Of a DNA stretch of 64,000 bases, positions 30,724-41,198 are shown piece by piece (within the stretch, counting starts at the first letter, position 1; each line of letters starts with the position of its first letter). The stretch is taken from contig JACONQ010000021.1 in assembly GCA_014281115.1 (NCBI GenBank), positions 186,001-250,000 on the forward strand. Direction: 5' to 3'. A program made the translations under genes and the position numbers. This stretch comes from Laburnicola sp. R22_1. Its lineage: Eukaryota > Ascomycota > Dothideomycetes > Pleosporales > Didymosphaeriaceae. A model generated the notes under the pieces. That model had not been told where the DNA came from, did not search any database, and worked only from the letters and a program-made list of their open reading frames with translations.

Positions 30724-32523
30724 TCAACGCGTACAGGCACTGGCGTAGATTTTTTCTTCTTGATAGGTAGAACAGTAGTCTTTGAAGCCTTTTTTTTTAC
30801 CCTTTTTGGCTAATTTGATGCGATTTTGAAGTTGTTGATTGGCCCTACGAGCCTGTTGATTGAGGCGTCGCTCAGCAGCCTGCTCAGCTCTCTCCTTGGC
30901 GCGCACATCTCTAGCTGCTGCCCGCGCAACGCGCTTCTCCTGTTGTAAACGAGCTTTGAGCTGTTTATTAGCTATACGAATCTCTTGCTGCTGAGCTTTT
31001 TGGAGTTGTAACTGTTGTTTTTCAGTCTCCTGTTGGCTGAGAGACTCACGCGCCCTCTGTACGCGGGCAGGTGACCAGAAAACTGCTCCTCCATGCCGCT
31101 CATCAGGTTGCTCTAAGGACAGAGTCTTGCCTTTTGTTTGACGCCGTTTCTGGTTTGCAAGAGCTTCTCGGAGACCCTTGTTTTCATGCTCTAGGAGCTG
31201 CTTTTGTACAGAGATTGAGTGTATCGTCTGGCTTAGCTTACGCGACTCCTCGGTTGCGATATCCTTAACAGTGGAGCGCAATAGTCGCTCTATTTTACGC
31301 CAATCTGACGCGCTGAGTATTGAGGTAGAGCTTACTGGTGATTCTGGCTCTAGCGGAGTCTCTTTGTTAAACCTTTTGAGGATAGGCATGGGATCTGGCG
31401 GCGAGATACCTGTACACTCAAAAGCTTTGGTGATTAATTGCGGCGTAACTGATGTTGTCCAGGCCTTCCAAAACAGTGTAAAGAAGTCTCTTTTGGCGAT
31501 TGTTGATAGTCCTTGGCTCCTATAGAGATACGCAGAGAGCTCGTCAGAGTAGGCAGCGGAGAGAGACTTGAACACGCAGACGTCAAGAGGCTGCAGTGTA
31601 TGAGTCGCATGAGGGGGAAATATCGCAAGGAGGATCTTATTCTGATCGCAGTAGTCGATAAAATCCATAGTAACGTGAGATCCATGCCCATCAAGGACTA
31701 GGAGTCGCCACTGCCGTCGAGCCTTCTCCTTTGTACAGCGATCAAACACCTGTTTGAGCCATTGAAGCCCTATCTCATTGTTTGACCATCCAGAGGTTGA
31801 TGAGGTGATAAAGACTCTGTGAGAATTGACGTTGATTTCTTCAACCCAGCTTGATTGTAGAGTCGCGGCGTCAGATCGATAGATCAGCGCTGGATCAACA
31901 GTAGATCCGTCGGCGCATATACATGCGATGAGCGAGATCCACTCACGGCTGCCATCCTGTATAGATTGCCTTGCTTGGCGACTCTCATGTAGAGGCCTGT
32001 CGAAGATCCTTTTTGAGCGGCCAGTGATACCAAGGAGGAAGCCTTTCTCGTCCATATTGTACGTATGCTGAGGCTCTACGCCATACTTCGTGATTTTCTC
32101 ATGTAGAAGCTCAAAGTAGAGCCTGTATTTTGCCTCTGAATCAGCTTTGTGGCGATTGCTGTCAAGCCCAGTCGTCCATTGTGAGACCAAGTCATCTCTG
32201 TGTCGCCGCACGAAGCGATCAACCCATGACATAGAGACAGCCTTTCCAGCTATAGTAGAGGCAAAGCTTTGTAGCATCTGCCGTGTAGGTGGGAGGCCGC
32301 GTTTAGTAAGGCTTTTAATATATCGTATAAGCTCAGATTCTTGTTGTTGGCTGAGGTTTTGCTGGTTGATGTAGGTAGCTGCGCGGGGTACGCATATCGC
32401 TTTGTGCCTTCTAATTAACGTAGATCGCACAACGTTAAATCTCTTTGCAATTTGATTATATGAGAAAGTTTCCCCTGGTTTTTGCGATTCGATTGCTGCA
32501 ATCGCAGCGTCAATTGGGTCCAT
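30724..32523 (-). CDS. Pogo/Fot-type DDE transposase of element C
   Basis: 599 aa from the ATG at 32,523 (MDPIDAAIAAIESQ). An open stretch extends eight codons upstream without an ATG. A helix-turn-helix psq domain (about 10-55, FSYNQIAKRFNV) is followed by a CENP-B/Tc5-type second HTH (about 65-130). The DDE superfamily endonuclease follows, with NMDEKGF and LDGHGSHVTMDF carrying the first two acidic residues and FPPHATHTLQPLDVCVF the third. The C-terminus is a long Gln/Arg/Lys coiled-coil. No internal stop or frameshift. The Copia insertion lies downstream of the stop codon, so the gene is untouched. This is the only fully open pogo-type transposase in the window. Confidence 0.92.
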   Translation of the reverse strand: MDPIDAAIAAIESQKPGETFSYNQIAKRFNVVRSTLIRRHKAICVPRAATYINQQNLSQQQESELIRYIKSLTKRGLPPTRQMLQSFASTIAGKAVSMSWVDRFVRRHRDDLVSQWTTGLDSNRHKADSEAKYRLYFELLHEKITKYGVEPQHTYNMDEKGFLLGITGRSKRIFDRPLHESRQARQSIQDGSREWISLIACICADGSTVDPALIYRSDAATLQSSWVEEINVNSHRVFITSSTSGWSNNEIGLQWLKQVFDRCTKEKARRQWRLLVLDGHGSHVTMDFIDYCDQNKILLAIFPPHATHTLQPLDVCVFKSLSAAYSDELSAYLYRSQGLSTIAKRDFFTLFWKAWTTSVTPQLITKAFECTGISPPDPMPILKRFNKETPLEPESPVSSTSILSASDWRKIERLLRSTVKDIATEESRKLSQTIHSISVQKQLLEHENKGLREALANQKRRQTKGKTLSLEQPDERHGGAVFWSPARVQRARESLSQQETEKQQLQLQKAQQQEIRIANKQLKARLQQEKRVARAAARDVRAKERAEQAAERRLNQQARRANQQLQNRIKLAKKGKKKGFKDYCSTYQEEKIYASACTR

Positions 32524-32610
32524 ATTGGTGGAGATATCACGCGTCAAAGTGAGACGCGATTATGTTGGGGTTGCGCATACCGCGACGCTGCGCACAGGCT
32601 GCCAAGGCAC

Positions 32611-32836
32611 GGTACTCGCGACGCACCATCAAGGTCACGAACCAAACAACGCAAACCTTCAGAAAGACAACGATATTCTCAATTACCAGCTACCTACGTA
32701 AAACAGCAATCGAAGAAAACAGCAAAGGGGAAGAAAGAAGCAACAATAAACAATGATTAGGGAAAACACCGCATAACCATACCAACACCACTCCGATACA
32801 CACCAGCAACCGTTCCGTCAAGTCCCTTGACCGTGC
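32611..32836. other. Spacer between element C and the secreted repeat protein
   Basis: Short stretch of ordinary composition holding the 3' flank of the minus-strand gene; no feature seen. Confidence 0.5.
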
Positions 32837-34726
32837 TCAGACGCTCGGGGTGGGAGTGAGAGTATAAGTCGTAGTAGATGCACTCAACACGGTAGAGGTA
32901 CTGACAGAGGTACTGACAGTGGTGACGGTAGTGACGCTTGAAGAGACCATCGTCAAGGTTGAAGTGCTGCGGCTGACCACGACCGTAACAGGCGTAATGG
33001 TGCTGTAAGCAGTCACAGTAGTAGGCTGGTCCTGAACAACAGTCTGCGTGCGAGTCTCGGTCACGGGGGTAGGCTGGACCTGAACAACAGTCTCGGTTAT
33101 AGTAGTAGGCTGGACCTGGACAACAGTCTGCGTGCGAGTCTCGGTCGCGTTGGTAGGCTGGATCTGAACAACAGTCTGCGTGCGAGTCTCGGTCACAGTA
33201 GTAGGCTGGATCTGAATAAGAGACTGCGTACGAGTATCCGTCGACGTGGTGGACTGCGTAACGGTTTGAGGAATCACAACGCTGGTCGTGATAGGTGTCC
33301 AGATAGTGACGGATTCGGGGGTAAGGGTGGAGGTGGTTCGAGGCAAGAGGGTCACGGTGATGGTGGCAGGACTGGTAACCGCCGGACCCCCGATGTCGAG
33401 ATTGACTGGGTGCTTCCCGCTGCACCGGCTGAGATCCTTGACCTTCTGGAGACGGATCTCCTGTTTGTCCTTGCCCCTGTTCTCCCACTCGGCATCAGCG
33501 CAGTGAGATGCGCCGCTCTGCCACGGGTTGCGAAAGACGACAGGCGTGTGCCACGACCGCTTCTGAACAGTGGGCGATGAGCGAGCATCGGCAGCGAATT
33601 TGGCATACGTAATAGTAACAGTCGGAGTTGAAGGGCTAGGGATGAGCGAGGGAGAAACCGAGGTGCCAGTGGGGAGAGTAACCGTAATAACCGGGAGGTC
33701 ACTCGGGGTGCTCACGGTGCTCAGAGAGGTGACGGGGGAAACGACAACAGTGGTAGGGCTGACACTGGAAGAGCTGGAAGAGCTGAGAGTAACCGTGATA
33801 ACCGGGAGTTCACTCAGGGTGCTCACGGTGCTCATAGAGCTGACAGTGGAAGTGGCGACAGCGGTAGTAGTCGTTGAAGCTGACGATGGCTTCGGACCAC
33901 AGTCGATAGGGTACTTGATACCAGAGCGGCATTTGAAGTTGCCGAAGTCCAGCTCATCCTTGGTAGTCCAACACTTGTAGCAGATGTGCCCCGCTCCCCA
34001 TGGATGCTTCATCCAGACACCTTTGATATTGCCCTCGGCGCGAGAATCCAGTGACGCCTCGGCGGCACCGATGTGCTCGGCGCGAGCATCGAGGTGGTTG
34101 AGGGTCACAGTAGTCGTGGGGGTCAAGGTCATAGTAGTCGAGGGAGTAATTGCGTCGCTCTTGGGGGCGAACAATGTAATCGTGGTAGTACCTGCGTCCG
34201 ATGTGGAATAGACGGTTTCGGTGACGACCGGTAGGGGTGTGTACAGAGTCGAAGCGTTGATGGACACGCGCTTCGTTGTGATAATGTTCATGGGCAAGGC
34301 GAAGTCTTGTTCGAACGCGATACCACTCGGGGCCTGGCGCGGCTTGCAAGAGAACTGGATGGCGGCCATCGGGGTATCAAGCTTGGTACAGTTGTTCAAG
34401 TCTTGCGGAAGATCAAGCGCCTCCAGAATGTTCTTCTCTTCACAGCCGATGCCACGGTACACGTTGGCGGAGCAATCATCCATGCCATTGAGCGCTCGGT
34501 TGACCCACTGGCTGTATTTGTCCTTGGAGTGTCGGTGGATCCTGACGCTCCTCGCCTGGAGTGGACTGCACGTGAACTCGTCGAAGTCGTGTATGTCTGC
34601 ATCAACCGGGTGGCCATTGCAATCGTCTCCGGAGTACAAAGAGTACGAAAGCTTGTTCTTGCTCTTGGCATTGACACTGCCGAGTGCGATGAGAGCGACA
34701 GCGAGGATACTATGGACGGGTGCCAT
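32837..34726 (-). CDS. Secreted Ser/Thr-rich repeat protein with duplicated Cys modules
   Basis: Single exon, 629 aa from the ATG at 34,726 (the open frame extends three codons upstream but without an ATG). Residues 1-20 are a clear signal peptide (MAPVHSILAVALIALGSVNA). A Cys-containing N-terminal region (about 25-150) follows. Then come two related modules, each starting with (H/N)PW and containing cysteines: HPWGAGHICYKCW near 240 and NPWQSGASHC near 395. They are separated by Ser/Thr/Val-rich spacers with repeated LPVITVTL. The C-terminal 180 residues hold imperfect repeats of TETRTQTVVQ-QPTT and end in Thr/Ser/Val-rich sequence. This suggests a heavily O-glycosylated cell-wall or adhesin-like protein; no known domain is recognised. 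No GPI tail is visible, so a further exon cannot be excluded. Confidence 0.75.
   Translation of the reverse strand: MAPVHSILAVALIALGSVNAKSKNKLSYSLYSGDDCNGHPVDADIHDFDEFTCSPLQARSVRIHRHSKDKYSQWVNRALNGMDDCSANVYRGIGCEEKNILEALDLPQDLNNCTKLDTPMAAIQFSCKPRQAPSGIAFEQDFALPMNIITTKRVSINASTLYTPLPVVTETVYSTSDAGTTTITLFAPKSDAITPSTTMTLTPTTTVTLNHLDARAEHIGAAEASLDSRAEGNIKGVWMKHPWGAGHICYKCWTTKDELDFGNFKCRSGIKYPIDCGPKPSSASTTTTAVATSTVSSMSTVSTLSELPVITVTLSSSSSSSVSPTTVVVSPVTSLSTVSTPSDLPVITVTLPTGTSVSPSLIPSPSTPTVTITYAKFAADARSSPTVQKRSWHTPVVFRNPWQSGASHCADAEWENRGKDKQEIRLQKVKDLSRCSGKHPVNLDIGGPAVTSPATITVTLLPRTTSTLTPESVTIWTPITTSVVIPQTVTQSTTSTDTRTQSLIQIQPTTVTETRTQTVVQIQPTNATETRTQTVVQVQPTTITETVVQVQPTPVTETRTQTVVQDQPTTVTAYSTITPVTVVVSRSTSTLTMVSSSVTTVTTVSTSVSTSTVLSASTTTYTLTPTPSV
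33020..33250 (-). repeat. Tandem coding repeats (TRTQTVVQ-QPTT)
   Basis: Five imperfect units, 45-63 bp each, encoding Thr/Gln/Val-rich repeats in the tail of the secreted protein. One unit is shortened. Likely variable in length between strains. Confidence 0.8.
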
Positions 34727-35649
34727 GGCGAGCAAGTCCTAATGGCAGTCAGCATCGACGCAACGAAGACGAGACGGTACCGGAAGGAGTGATGACAAAC
34801 CTATGCCAGTGATGATCGATGCGAAACAGAAACTTGTGAAGGTAGAGTCAGTACAAGTCTCGAGACAGGGCCGAGGCAGCAACAGGGTGTTGGGGCGTCC
34901 GATAGTTGGGAGGTAGGAGGCTCGAGACAGGAAGCAGCTGCAGGGTACACACCGATGCAGTCCAAGCAGAGAGTACCCTAACAGAGCGTTAGCAATGCCA
35001 TCCTCTTGTGAAGCTGTAGAGTTCATGATGAACACCGAAGGCGATGAAGGACAGCAAGGTGACGACAAGAGCGTAAGCCAGGAGGTCGAGCCCATGCCCA
35101 GGCATGGACAAGTGAAGAAGAAGAGAGGCCAACATACCTTGTGAGGCGTGAGGTCCGACGTCCAAAAAGGCTGCGTGTCGAGGGGGAAACTCGAGTTGGT
35201 AGTGGGGTGAAGGAGGAAGAAGAGAAACGGGGCAGAAAGGTAAACATATAGGGAGGGGATGCAGCAGGAGCACCTGCATTGCCAGCAGGAAAGGACCGCA
35301 CCATGCAGGCGCAGGTGCGCTGTTGTTCGGTCGGTCGGTAAGAGCGCCAGGCAGAGATGGGTGGCACGACCCCGAGAAGGAAGTCGCGAAGCACGCTCGC
35401 CATGTGCTGCGGGAGGCGGCGTAGACTGACGAGATGATTAGAAGCTGTAATCGTTAACCAATGGGTAAGACCACGAGTGAGGAAGAGAATCTGTTGAAAC
35501 TTGCTAGAACGTTTAACCATGTGCATGCAAAAAGAGCCACCCAACCGATATCAATACAGTACCCACCACAGGCTATCTCAAACTCACCAGCCAACTCCAA
35601 AACTCCATCCATGCTCCATCTATCCAGGCCCAACCGAAGCACCCTTCCT
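34727..35649. other. Upstream region of the secreted repeat protein
   Basis: About 0.9 kb with no supported gene. It is C/T-rich on the minus strand, consistent with a fungal promoter and leader. The 3' end of the ArfGAP gene follows. Confidence 0.5.
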
Positions 35650-37077
35650 TTACCACTCTCCCCACCCATCGTCTTCCTTCTTGGCTGGCTTCTTCATCGC
35701 ACTCGTCCCAAGACCACTCGGTTTCCTTCCCGCAGCGCTCGACCCAACTGTCTGCGCCCTCGTCTCACCCGCACTTGAGAACTCATCCCAAAAGTCTTTC
35801 TTGTCTTCGGCAGGCCCCTTGGGCGGAGCACCAAACGAGTCCCAAAAGTCTTTCTTCTCGGGCTCAGCACCGCCGCGACGGGACGCAGGAGCATCGGAAC
35901 CTTCGACGAAGCGGTTCAAGGTTGTTCCTGCGGCCACAGCGCCTGATTGGATACCTTGGCCCACGAAGCCTGCTGTATTGCGTGCTTGCGAGGCAATATC
36001 GGCCTCGGCAAGCTGCGTACATGGTCAGCGACAAGCAGCGTCCTCATATTCATCCTATACATACCTTCTGCATGCCAGGCTTAACCCATCCTTCGTAGCC
36101 AGTCTTTCCCACCTTGCTCACGCTGGCACCAAGCCACCCAAACCCCTTCGTAAGCGCCGCCACAGGGTCTTTCTGGAAGTCGTCCAAGGCCGGCGGCGCA
36201 TCAAAGCTCTCCTCTTTCTTCCAGTGGTCGGGCTCGCTGCCAAAGCCAGAATATTTGCCTCCTTGGCTCGGTGCTATGTCATCCCTCCTGTTCGCGTTCT
36301 CGGAGCCCATGCGCGCAAAATACGCCTCGTTCTTGGCCTTCTGCGTACCCATTGCATTCGTACCGAGCGCGTTCGATCCCGGGCGCTGGGTCGCTGAGTC
36401 GTTGCTCCTCATCTTGCTCAGTGGCGTCCCGCTCCTGCTGCCCGGTCCACTTGCCCGCCCGCTTAGAGGCGCACCTGTTCCCAGAGCTGTAGTCTCCTTC
36501 GGCGCCCGCTTAGGCAGGTTACTCTTGTTGAACTCTCTGCCTTCCACCTTGCAGCTCAGTCTCTCCTTCCACTCGTCGCCTGCCTCTGAATCGTACCGCT
36601 CCTGGATGGACGAAGTGTCGAACGTCTTCCCATCTTTCGTATTCGACGAGTGCGAGTTGAAGAAGGCTTGGAAGGGCTTGTTGCCGCCGGCAGCCATGCG
36701 CGCGAGCTCGGAACCCTTGAACGCGTCCATGGTTATACTACGAATGAAGGATATGTGGACGCCGAGGCCGCGATGCACCCCGGAGCAGGACAGACACATA
36801 AAGATGCCGAGCTTGGGCGAAGCCTGTGGTATAATGGTCAGCATGCGCATCCAGTCGAGAGCGTGGCAGGGGCGCGGCTGCTACATACCCATTGTGGACT
36901 CGGCGCATTGCAGTCGACGCACTTGTTGTTTTCGTTGGTCTTTTGTATTTCGAGTAGCTGTGTAGCGATTAGCCTTCTGTCTTTGCAGTTCCACCACATA
37001 ATCCCCTTTGCGCGCACTTGGGTACATGCGCGCACCTTACTCCTCGTCTCCGGATCCACCTCCCACATTTTACTCAT
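35650..37077 (-). CDS. GCS1: ArfGAP, Gcs1/ARFGAP1 type
   Basis: Four exons: 37077-37036, 36957-36889, 36823-36065, 36012-35650; 1,233 nt, 410 aa. The product activates GTP hydrolysis on Arf GTPases at Golgi and endosome membranes, driving COPI uncoating. The N-terminal zinc finger is CX2CX16CX2C (Cys27, Cys30, Cys47, Cys50), with the arginine finger in SGVHRGLG just after. An FIRSITMDAF block is typical of the Gcs1 branch. Around 240-290 the linker GWLGASVSKVGKTGYEGW resembles an amphipathic ALPS-like membrane sensor. The C-terminus has three aromatic-acidic motifs (KKDFWDSF, KKDFWDEF, DDGWGEW). Introns are 78, 65 and 52 nt. Confidence 0.95.
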
Positions 37078-37972
37078 TGTGAAATCCAGTGAAGGGAATT
37101 TGTGCGTACCGCAGGCGATTGGGAAGGGCACGAGGGAAGCTGGGTTGGAACCAAGTTCTGGCGCGGAGGGCTCGAAATAGCGGTTGGTGTTCGAGGGGCC
37201 CCAACGCGCCTCCTGGGCACCAACGTCAGCGCCCGCCCTGAAGTGTGGCCTATGCGCCCCGAAACTGGCCTCTAGTCCGACCGGCATGTGCGTCGACTGT
37301 TGATGTGTTTTCGTAAGCTTCAGCCCTAACCTTTGTTGCCTTATGGAGATATTTGTTTGTTTCATGCGGTTGTAGCATGGAACTTATGCAGCACATTTAT
37401 GATAAACGTCACCAGTGCATATGTATGAATATCAACATTGAGACTCAGAGCATGTCTCTTCGCATTCAAAGTATACTTCGCGGCTGCGAGGCATTTCCAG
37501 CCCGTCCATCGAAGTACCTTTGCTACCTGTTTGCTAGGCCCTCCACTCGTAGGTGCGCGAGTCCAGTCTCTCACGTCCTCGTGTGTGGTGGCCCAATCCA
37601 ATCATTCTCCATCCCACCCCACAGCGCCTTGCATCTGGTGACGCTTCTGTCCTCTTCCCATATGTACGTGGCAGCATCGCAGAGTAACCTAGAAAGTAAA
37701 ATTTACAGCAAAGGCATTAGCGGCGATAGCCAAGTCGAAGAGAAAGCGTTGGGGCGTAAAGGCCGCCGGATTATCATGGCCAGACGAAGGGGTTTGTTGA
37801 ACGCCTAAGACGCATGCCAACTATGTGCCGATAATGACTGGCGTGATTTGTTGATGCCAAGTATGTAGTCTAATGTGTGTTCGTGAGGTCGTGAACAGCC
37901 GGTAAATCCAACTGCATGAAAAAGAGCTCCTAGGTTGCTGGCCGGAGACACCAATCTGTGTAAATGTGGTCA
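37078..37972. other. Intergenic, no gene supported
   Basis: About 0.9 kb containing the ArfGAP promoter and the 3' flank of the WSC gene. A + strand frame at 37,353-37,808 has no domain, signal peptide or codon pattern that I trust. Confidence 0.5.
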
Positions 37973-39447
37973 TCACTGAGAGTCAGGATTCCGTACCTGC
38001 GTTCGATTAGCATTGAGTCATAGCCAGATTTGGATGGTTGGAAACACGTACATTCAACGTGCGATGATAGTCGCGACTGTCATCCAAGCTGCCAACGCTA
38101 GCTCTGCTTGTATTGTCGAAAACAAAGATTGTGGAGGGATTCAGCCGTTGATCAACTCGGAAGGAACTATTTCGTCGATCGGATGCGGAGACCGGGCTAA
38201 TCGAGTCTTGGTCCATGGTTCGACTTTGTCGCTTGCTGCTGTTGTTGTTGAAGGATGTCGCGATAGGCGGCGGATATTTGGGTGATTTTTCTGAGCGCAG
38301 AAGGCCGGATTTGCTCATGGTACTTGCATAGCGTTGTACGCCAGGCTCCCCATCATCTTCGGATTGCTGTTGTCTTCGGCGGCGCCAGAGCAAGAACAAT
38401 ACACCTCCAACGATAGCCGCTAAGACAGCAACCCCACCTACGACACCTCCCGCGATAGCACCAGTATTGCTGCTGGATTTGCTGCCAGTTTCTGACATGG
38501 GAGCGGCACTGGTAGAAGTGGGAGAGGGTGTATAGATTATGGTTTTCGTAATCATAGAACCACCTTCCGTGACGGTTTGGACGCTAGTCTGTGCGGGTGC
38601 CGAGGTAGACTCTTCGGTAGTCGATGTGCTCGTACGCGAAGTTGTTGATGGCTCATCGCTCTAAGAAGAAGGTCAGCCTCGAGGTCAATGGATGTTTGAA
38701 GAGCTCGAGAAAGAGAAGAAAGGGGATGTAATACAGGGGCGACGATGACAACCTGTGAAGAAGTGACCGTCTGAACGACTGTCGCAACGACACGGCTAGT
38801 TTCCACGGCAGAAGAGAAACTTGATCGAGCCGATGAAGGCTACTTGCAAGTCAAACACCACCCTCGACGAACGCAGGGTTTGCAAAAACAGAAGCAAAAA
38901 AGAGGGGACGCGCTGTATGATCTGCGCTTCTAAATACAAAGAAACGTACAGTACTGACTGTCGTCGCCTCAGAAGGAGGACTTGTCGCAGAACTAACTTC
39001 AGTAGAGGAAGGACTCACGTTGGCAGAAGTAGGCTTGGAAGCCCGCGCAGTGCCGGACGGCGTGCCGTCTAGCCTGACGTAGATGTAGAGCTCGTCCTTC
39101 ACCCCGCACTGCTCCGAGGGGAAGCCTGGACAGGACGTGTAGCAGTCGCTCACGTCCGTCTGCTGCTGAGGTATGTAGTCCGAGCACCAACATTGGGTAT
39201 ACTGGATGACGGCGTATGCGTAGTTGCCCTGTTCCTTGCACCATTTGTTACATTCTCCGTTCGATTGCCAGTCGGAGTGATCTAGGCGGGTTAGTGACTG
39301 ACGGACTAGAAGGACGGCTTACTCACGAGATTGTAAACCAGGATTGGCCGTGTTCTGCGAAGAGCAATACGAGTACGTCCAGTCCGCCGCGGATGCCAGC
39401 AGGGGAAATAGTGCAAGGAAGACGAGAAGGCCTGGGAATGCTCCCAT
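37973..39447 (-). CDS. WSC-domain transmembrane sensor-like protein
   Basis: Five exons: 39447-39327, 39281-38950, 38839-38735, 38660-38052, 37996-37973; 1,191 nt, 396 aa. Residues 1-20 are a signal peptide (MGAFPGLLVFLALFPLLASA). A Cys-rich WSC domain (about 22-112) includes CNKWCKEQGNYAYAV, the CWCSDYIP motif and CPGFPSEQCG. A long Ser/Thr-rich stalk (about 113-250) is followed by one membrane span (about 253-277) and a basic RRRR stop-transfer. The roughly 115-residue cytoplasmic tail ends in NVRNPDSQ. This is the layout of Wsc/Slg1 cell-wall stress sensors that signal through Rho1-PKC. Unspliced read-through of the last intron would give a different tail (VRVSNHPNL...); I prefer the spliced form because fungal relatives end in a NPD motif. 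Confidence 0.87.
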
Positions 39448-41198
39448 TGACGCGGTATGCATGCCGGCGTTGGAGGTGTGGCGACGTTGCAGGATATGGG
39501 TGGCTCGGCTGCGCTGGATTGGTCTCCTGACGGTAACGAATTGTGCGAAGTGGTGGTTTCACTTGTTCACAATTCACGGCCGCTGCGTGCTCGCTCCTGG
39601 AGTCGAGATGTACCGGGTCGAATTGCAAACCGCTAGCCAGCCGCGGGTGACCGAGGTGCTATTGGCGACCGAGTCCGTATAGTGGAAGAAGAGAAGATGA
39701 AGAATGAGGGCTCCGGTGAGCGTGGGAAGACGGCAGCGAAGGCGTCAAGGTCCAATTGCTCTCGCCGGGGGGCAGGCGTAGGGACGTGGTCGGTAGCGAT
39801 GCCGAGCTTGAGGGTTCCTATGCGAGCGAAAGGCGTGTCAGCATTGTTCACCAGAGCACGAAGACAGCAAAGGCCGTCGGCGGCGGCGTGAAAACACAAT
39901 AGAGAAGCGGAACAGCGGGAAGGAGGTGCGGAGTCGGCGTGGGTTGGAGCTGAAGGTACAAAGAAAGTGTTACTTGCCTCGTACAGGGCGCTAGGGCCGC
40001 TTGGGTGGCGGGTTCCTTCCCGCGCCGAAGCTTGGCACTGGTGAGTGAACGTGAACACCGAACGGTGGACGGTGGACCAGCGGCCGGCTTGCGAGCGGCT
40101 GAACTTGCGAATGAACTTGCGAATGAACTTGCGAATACAATGGATCCTCGCTGCTCGCCGTCGAGGATGCCGCACTCGGAAACCGTTAGTCGAAATAATG
40201 CGCCGTGTATATTGCAGCCCCTCTCGTTATGACGTACACGAACGAGCAACTCGACTGGGCAGGTCCTCGGCGTGCAAGGACAGCGGTAGCTGAGGATGCA
40301 CAGAAACGTCGTGGTTTGTATGCCATGCACGGTGGTGCCCGGTTTTCGTGCGCTATCTATCACGCCTCTCGGACCCTGCGCCGGCAGGGCGAGCGATAGT
40401 GCGGATTAATAAAGAGATCTAACTGGTGAAAATCTGGGCGAAGCGAATGGCGGTCGACGCGGTTGACGACGAGAAACGAAACGAACGAGCGAGTGTTGGT
40501 GAAGAAACGGCAAACCGGACGGAAAGACGATGGGAGCACGGCCGGATGATATTTCTTTCGCAGCGACGGGAGAAGATGCGAAGATGGTGATCACCTGCGC
40601 ACGGTCAAAACGAGAAGCGCTATCGTATCGAGATACGACACTATCGCCGGCGGGGAAGGGGGAATAAATCCCAATAAACGGCACACGTCAGCGACGGGCG
40701 TGAGCATGCGGGGACAGTGAACACTGCACAAAGGAGTTCGGTATCGTGGAAGCAAGCAGGCTTCGGATACAAGACATATATCACCCATCTCCATCACCGT
40801 TGCTAGCTGCGCTGTAACGGCACACGAAGAAACTCGAGTCACAGCTATCTACAGGTGCAGGCGCGTAGAAGGTACAGTACGGAGCACGACCATCAGCGAG
40901 CTGGCAGCGTGTCGCCCGGCTCATCGGTCTGCGAGCGACCGACAGGCGCCGCGTACACCTGGCAGGCTGGCGTCTCTCCCTCACGGCAGCGCTTCGATAA
41001 CCACTGTGAATGCGCCCTGGAGCCCTATGAATCCCAAATCGTCTGTCGCGGAGCCCCACGTTCTCAATCGCAAACGCGCTGGCAGCCAACCATGGAAAAC
41101 CGCTCTCAAAGATGCGAATCCCACCAAACAATCTCGGGACGGATCTCTCTGAAGATCAGCCTGAAAAGAGGCTCGCTCCCAACAATTTTGGCAAACTA
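39448..41198. other. Intergenic, 1.75 kb, no gene supported
   Basis: Upstream of the WSC gene. Frames on both strands here are GC-rich shadows without domains. The short tandem repeat at 40,105-40,136 is the only structure seen. Confidence 0.5.
40105..40136. repeat. Short tandem repeat AACTTGCGAATG
   Basis: Nearly three perfect 12-bp units in a row, in intergenic DNA. Confidence 0.85.

Larger units (their letters stand above)
24547..32610 (-). mobile_element. Pogo-like DNA transposon C, split by a Copia element
   Basis: The left end CCGTGCCTTGGCAGCCTGTG at 24,547 and the matching inverted end at 32,610 form terminal repeats of about 50 bp. TA flanks both (24,545-24,546; 32,611-32,612). Removing the Copia element (24,638-30,571) and its duplicated TATAC leaves a 2.1-kb transposon with one open transposase gene. 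It shows almost no RIP decay, unlike element A next door. Confidence 0.88.

Noticed and set aside
34739..35544. Several minus-strand frames upstream of the secreted repeat protein
   Set aside because: Leu/Pro/Ser-rich low-complexity frames typical of pyrimidine-rich promoters.
37353..37808. 151-codon plus-strand frame
   Set aside because: No domain; lies in the promoter region of the ArfGAP gene.
39633..40363. Minus-strand frames between the WSC gene and the Tc1-like element
   Set aside because: No family features and no convincing splice sites between them.
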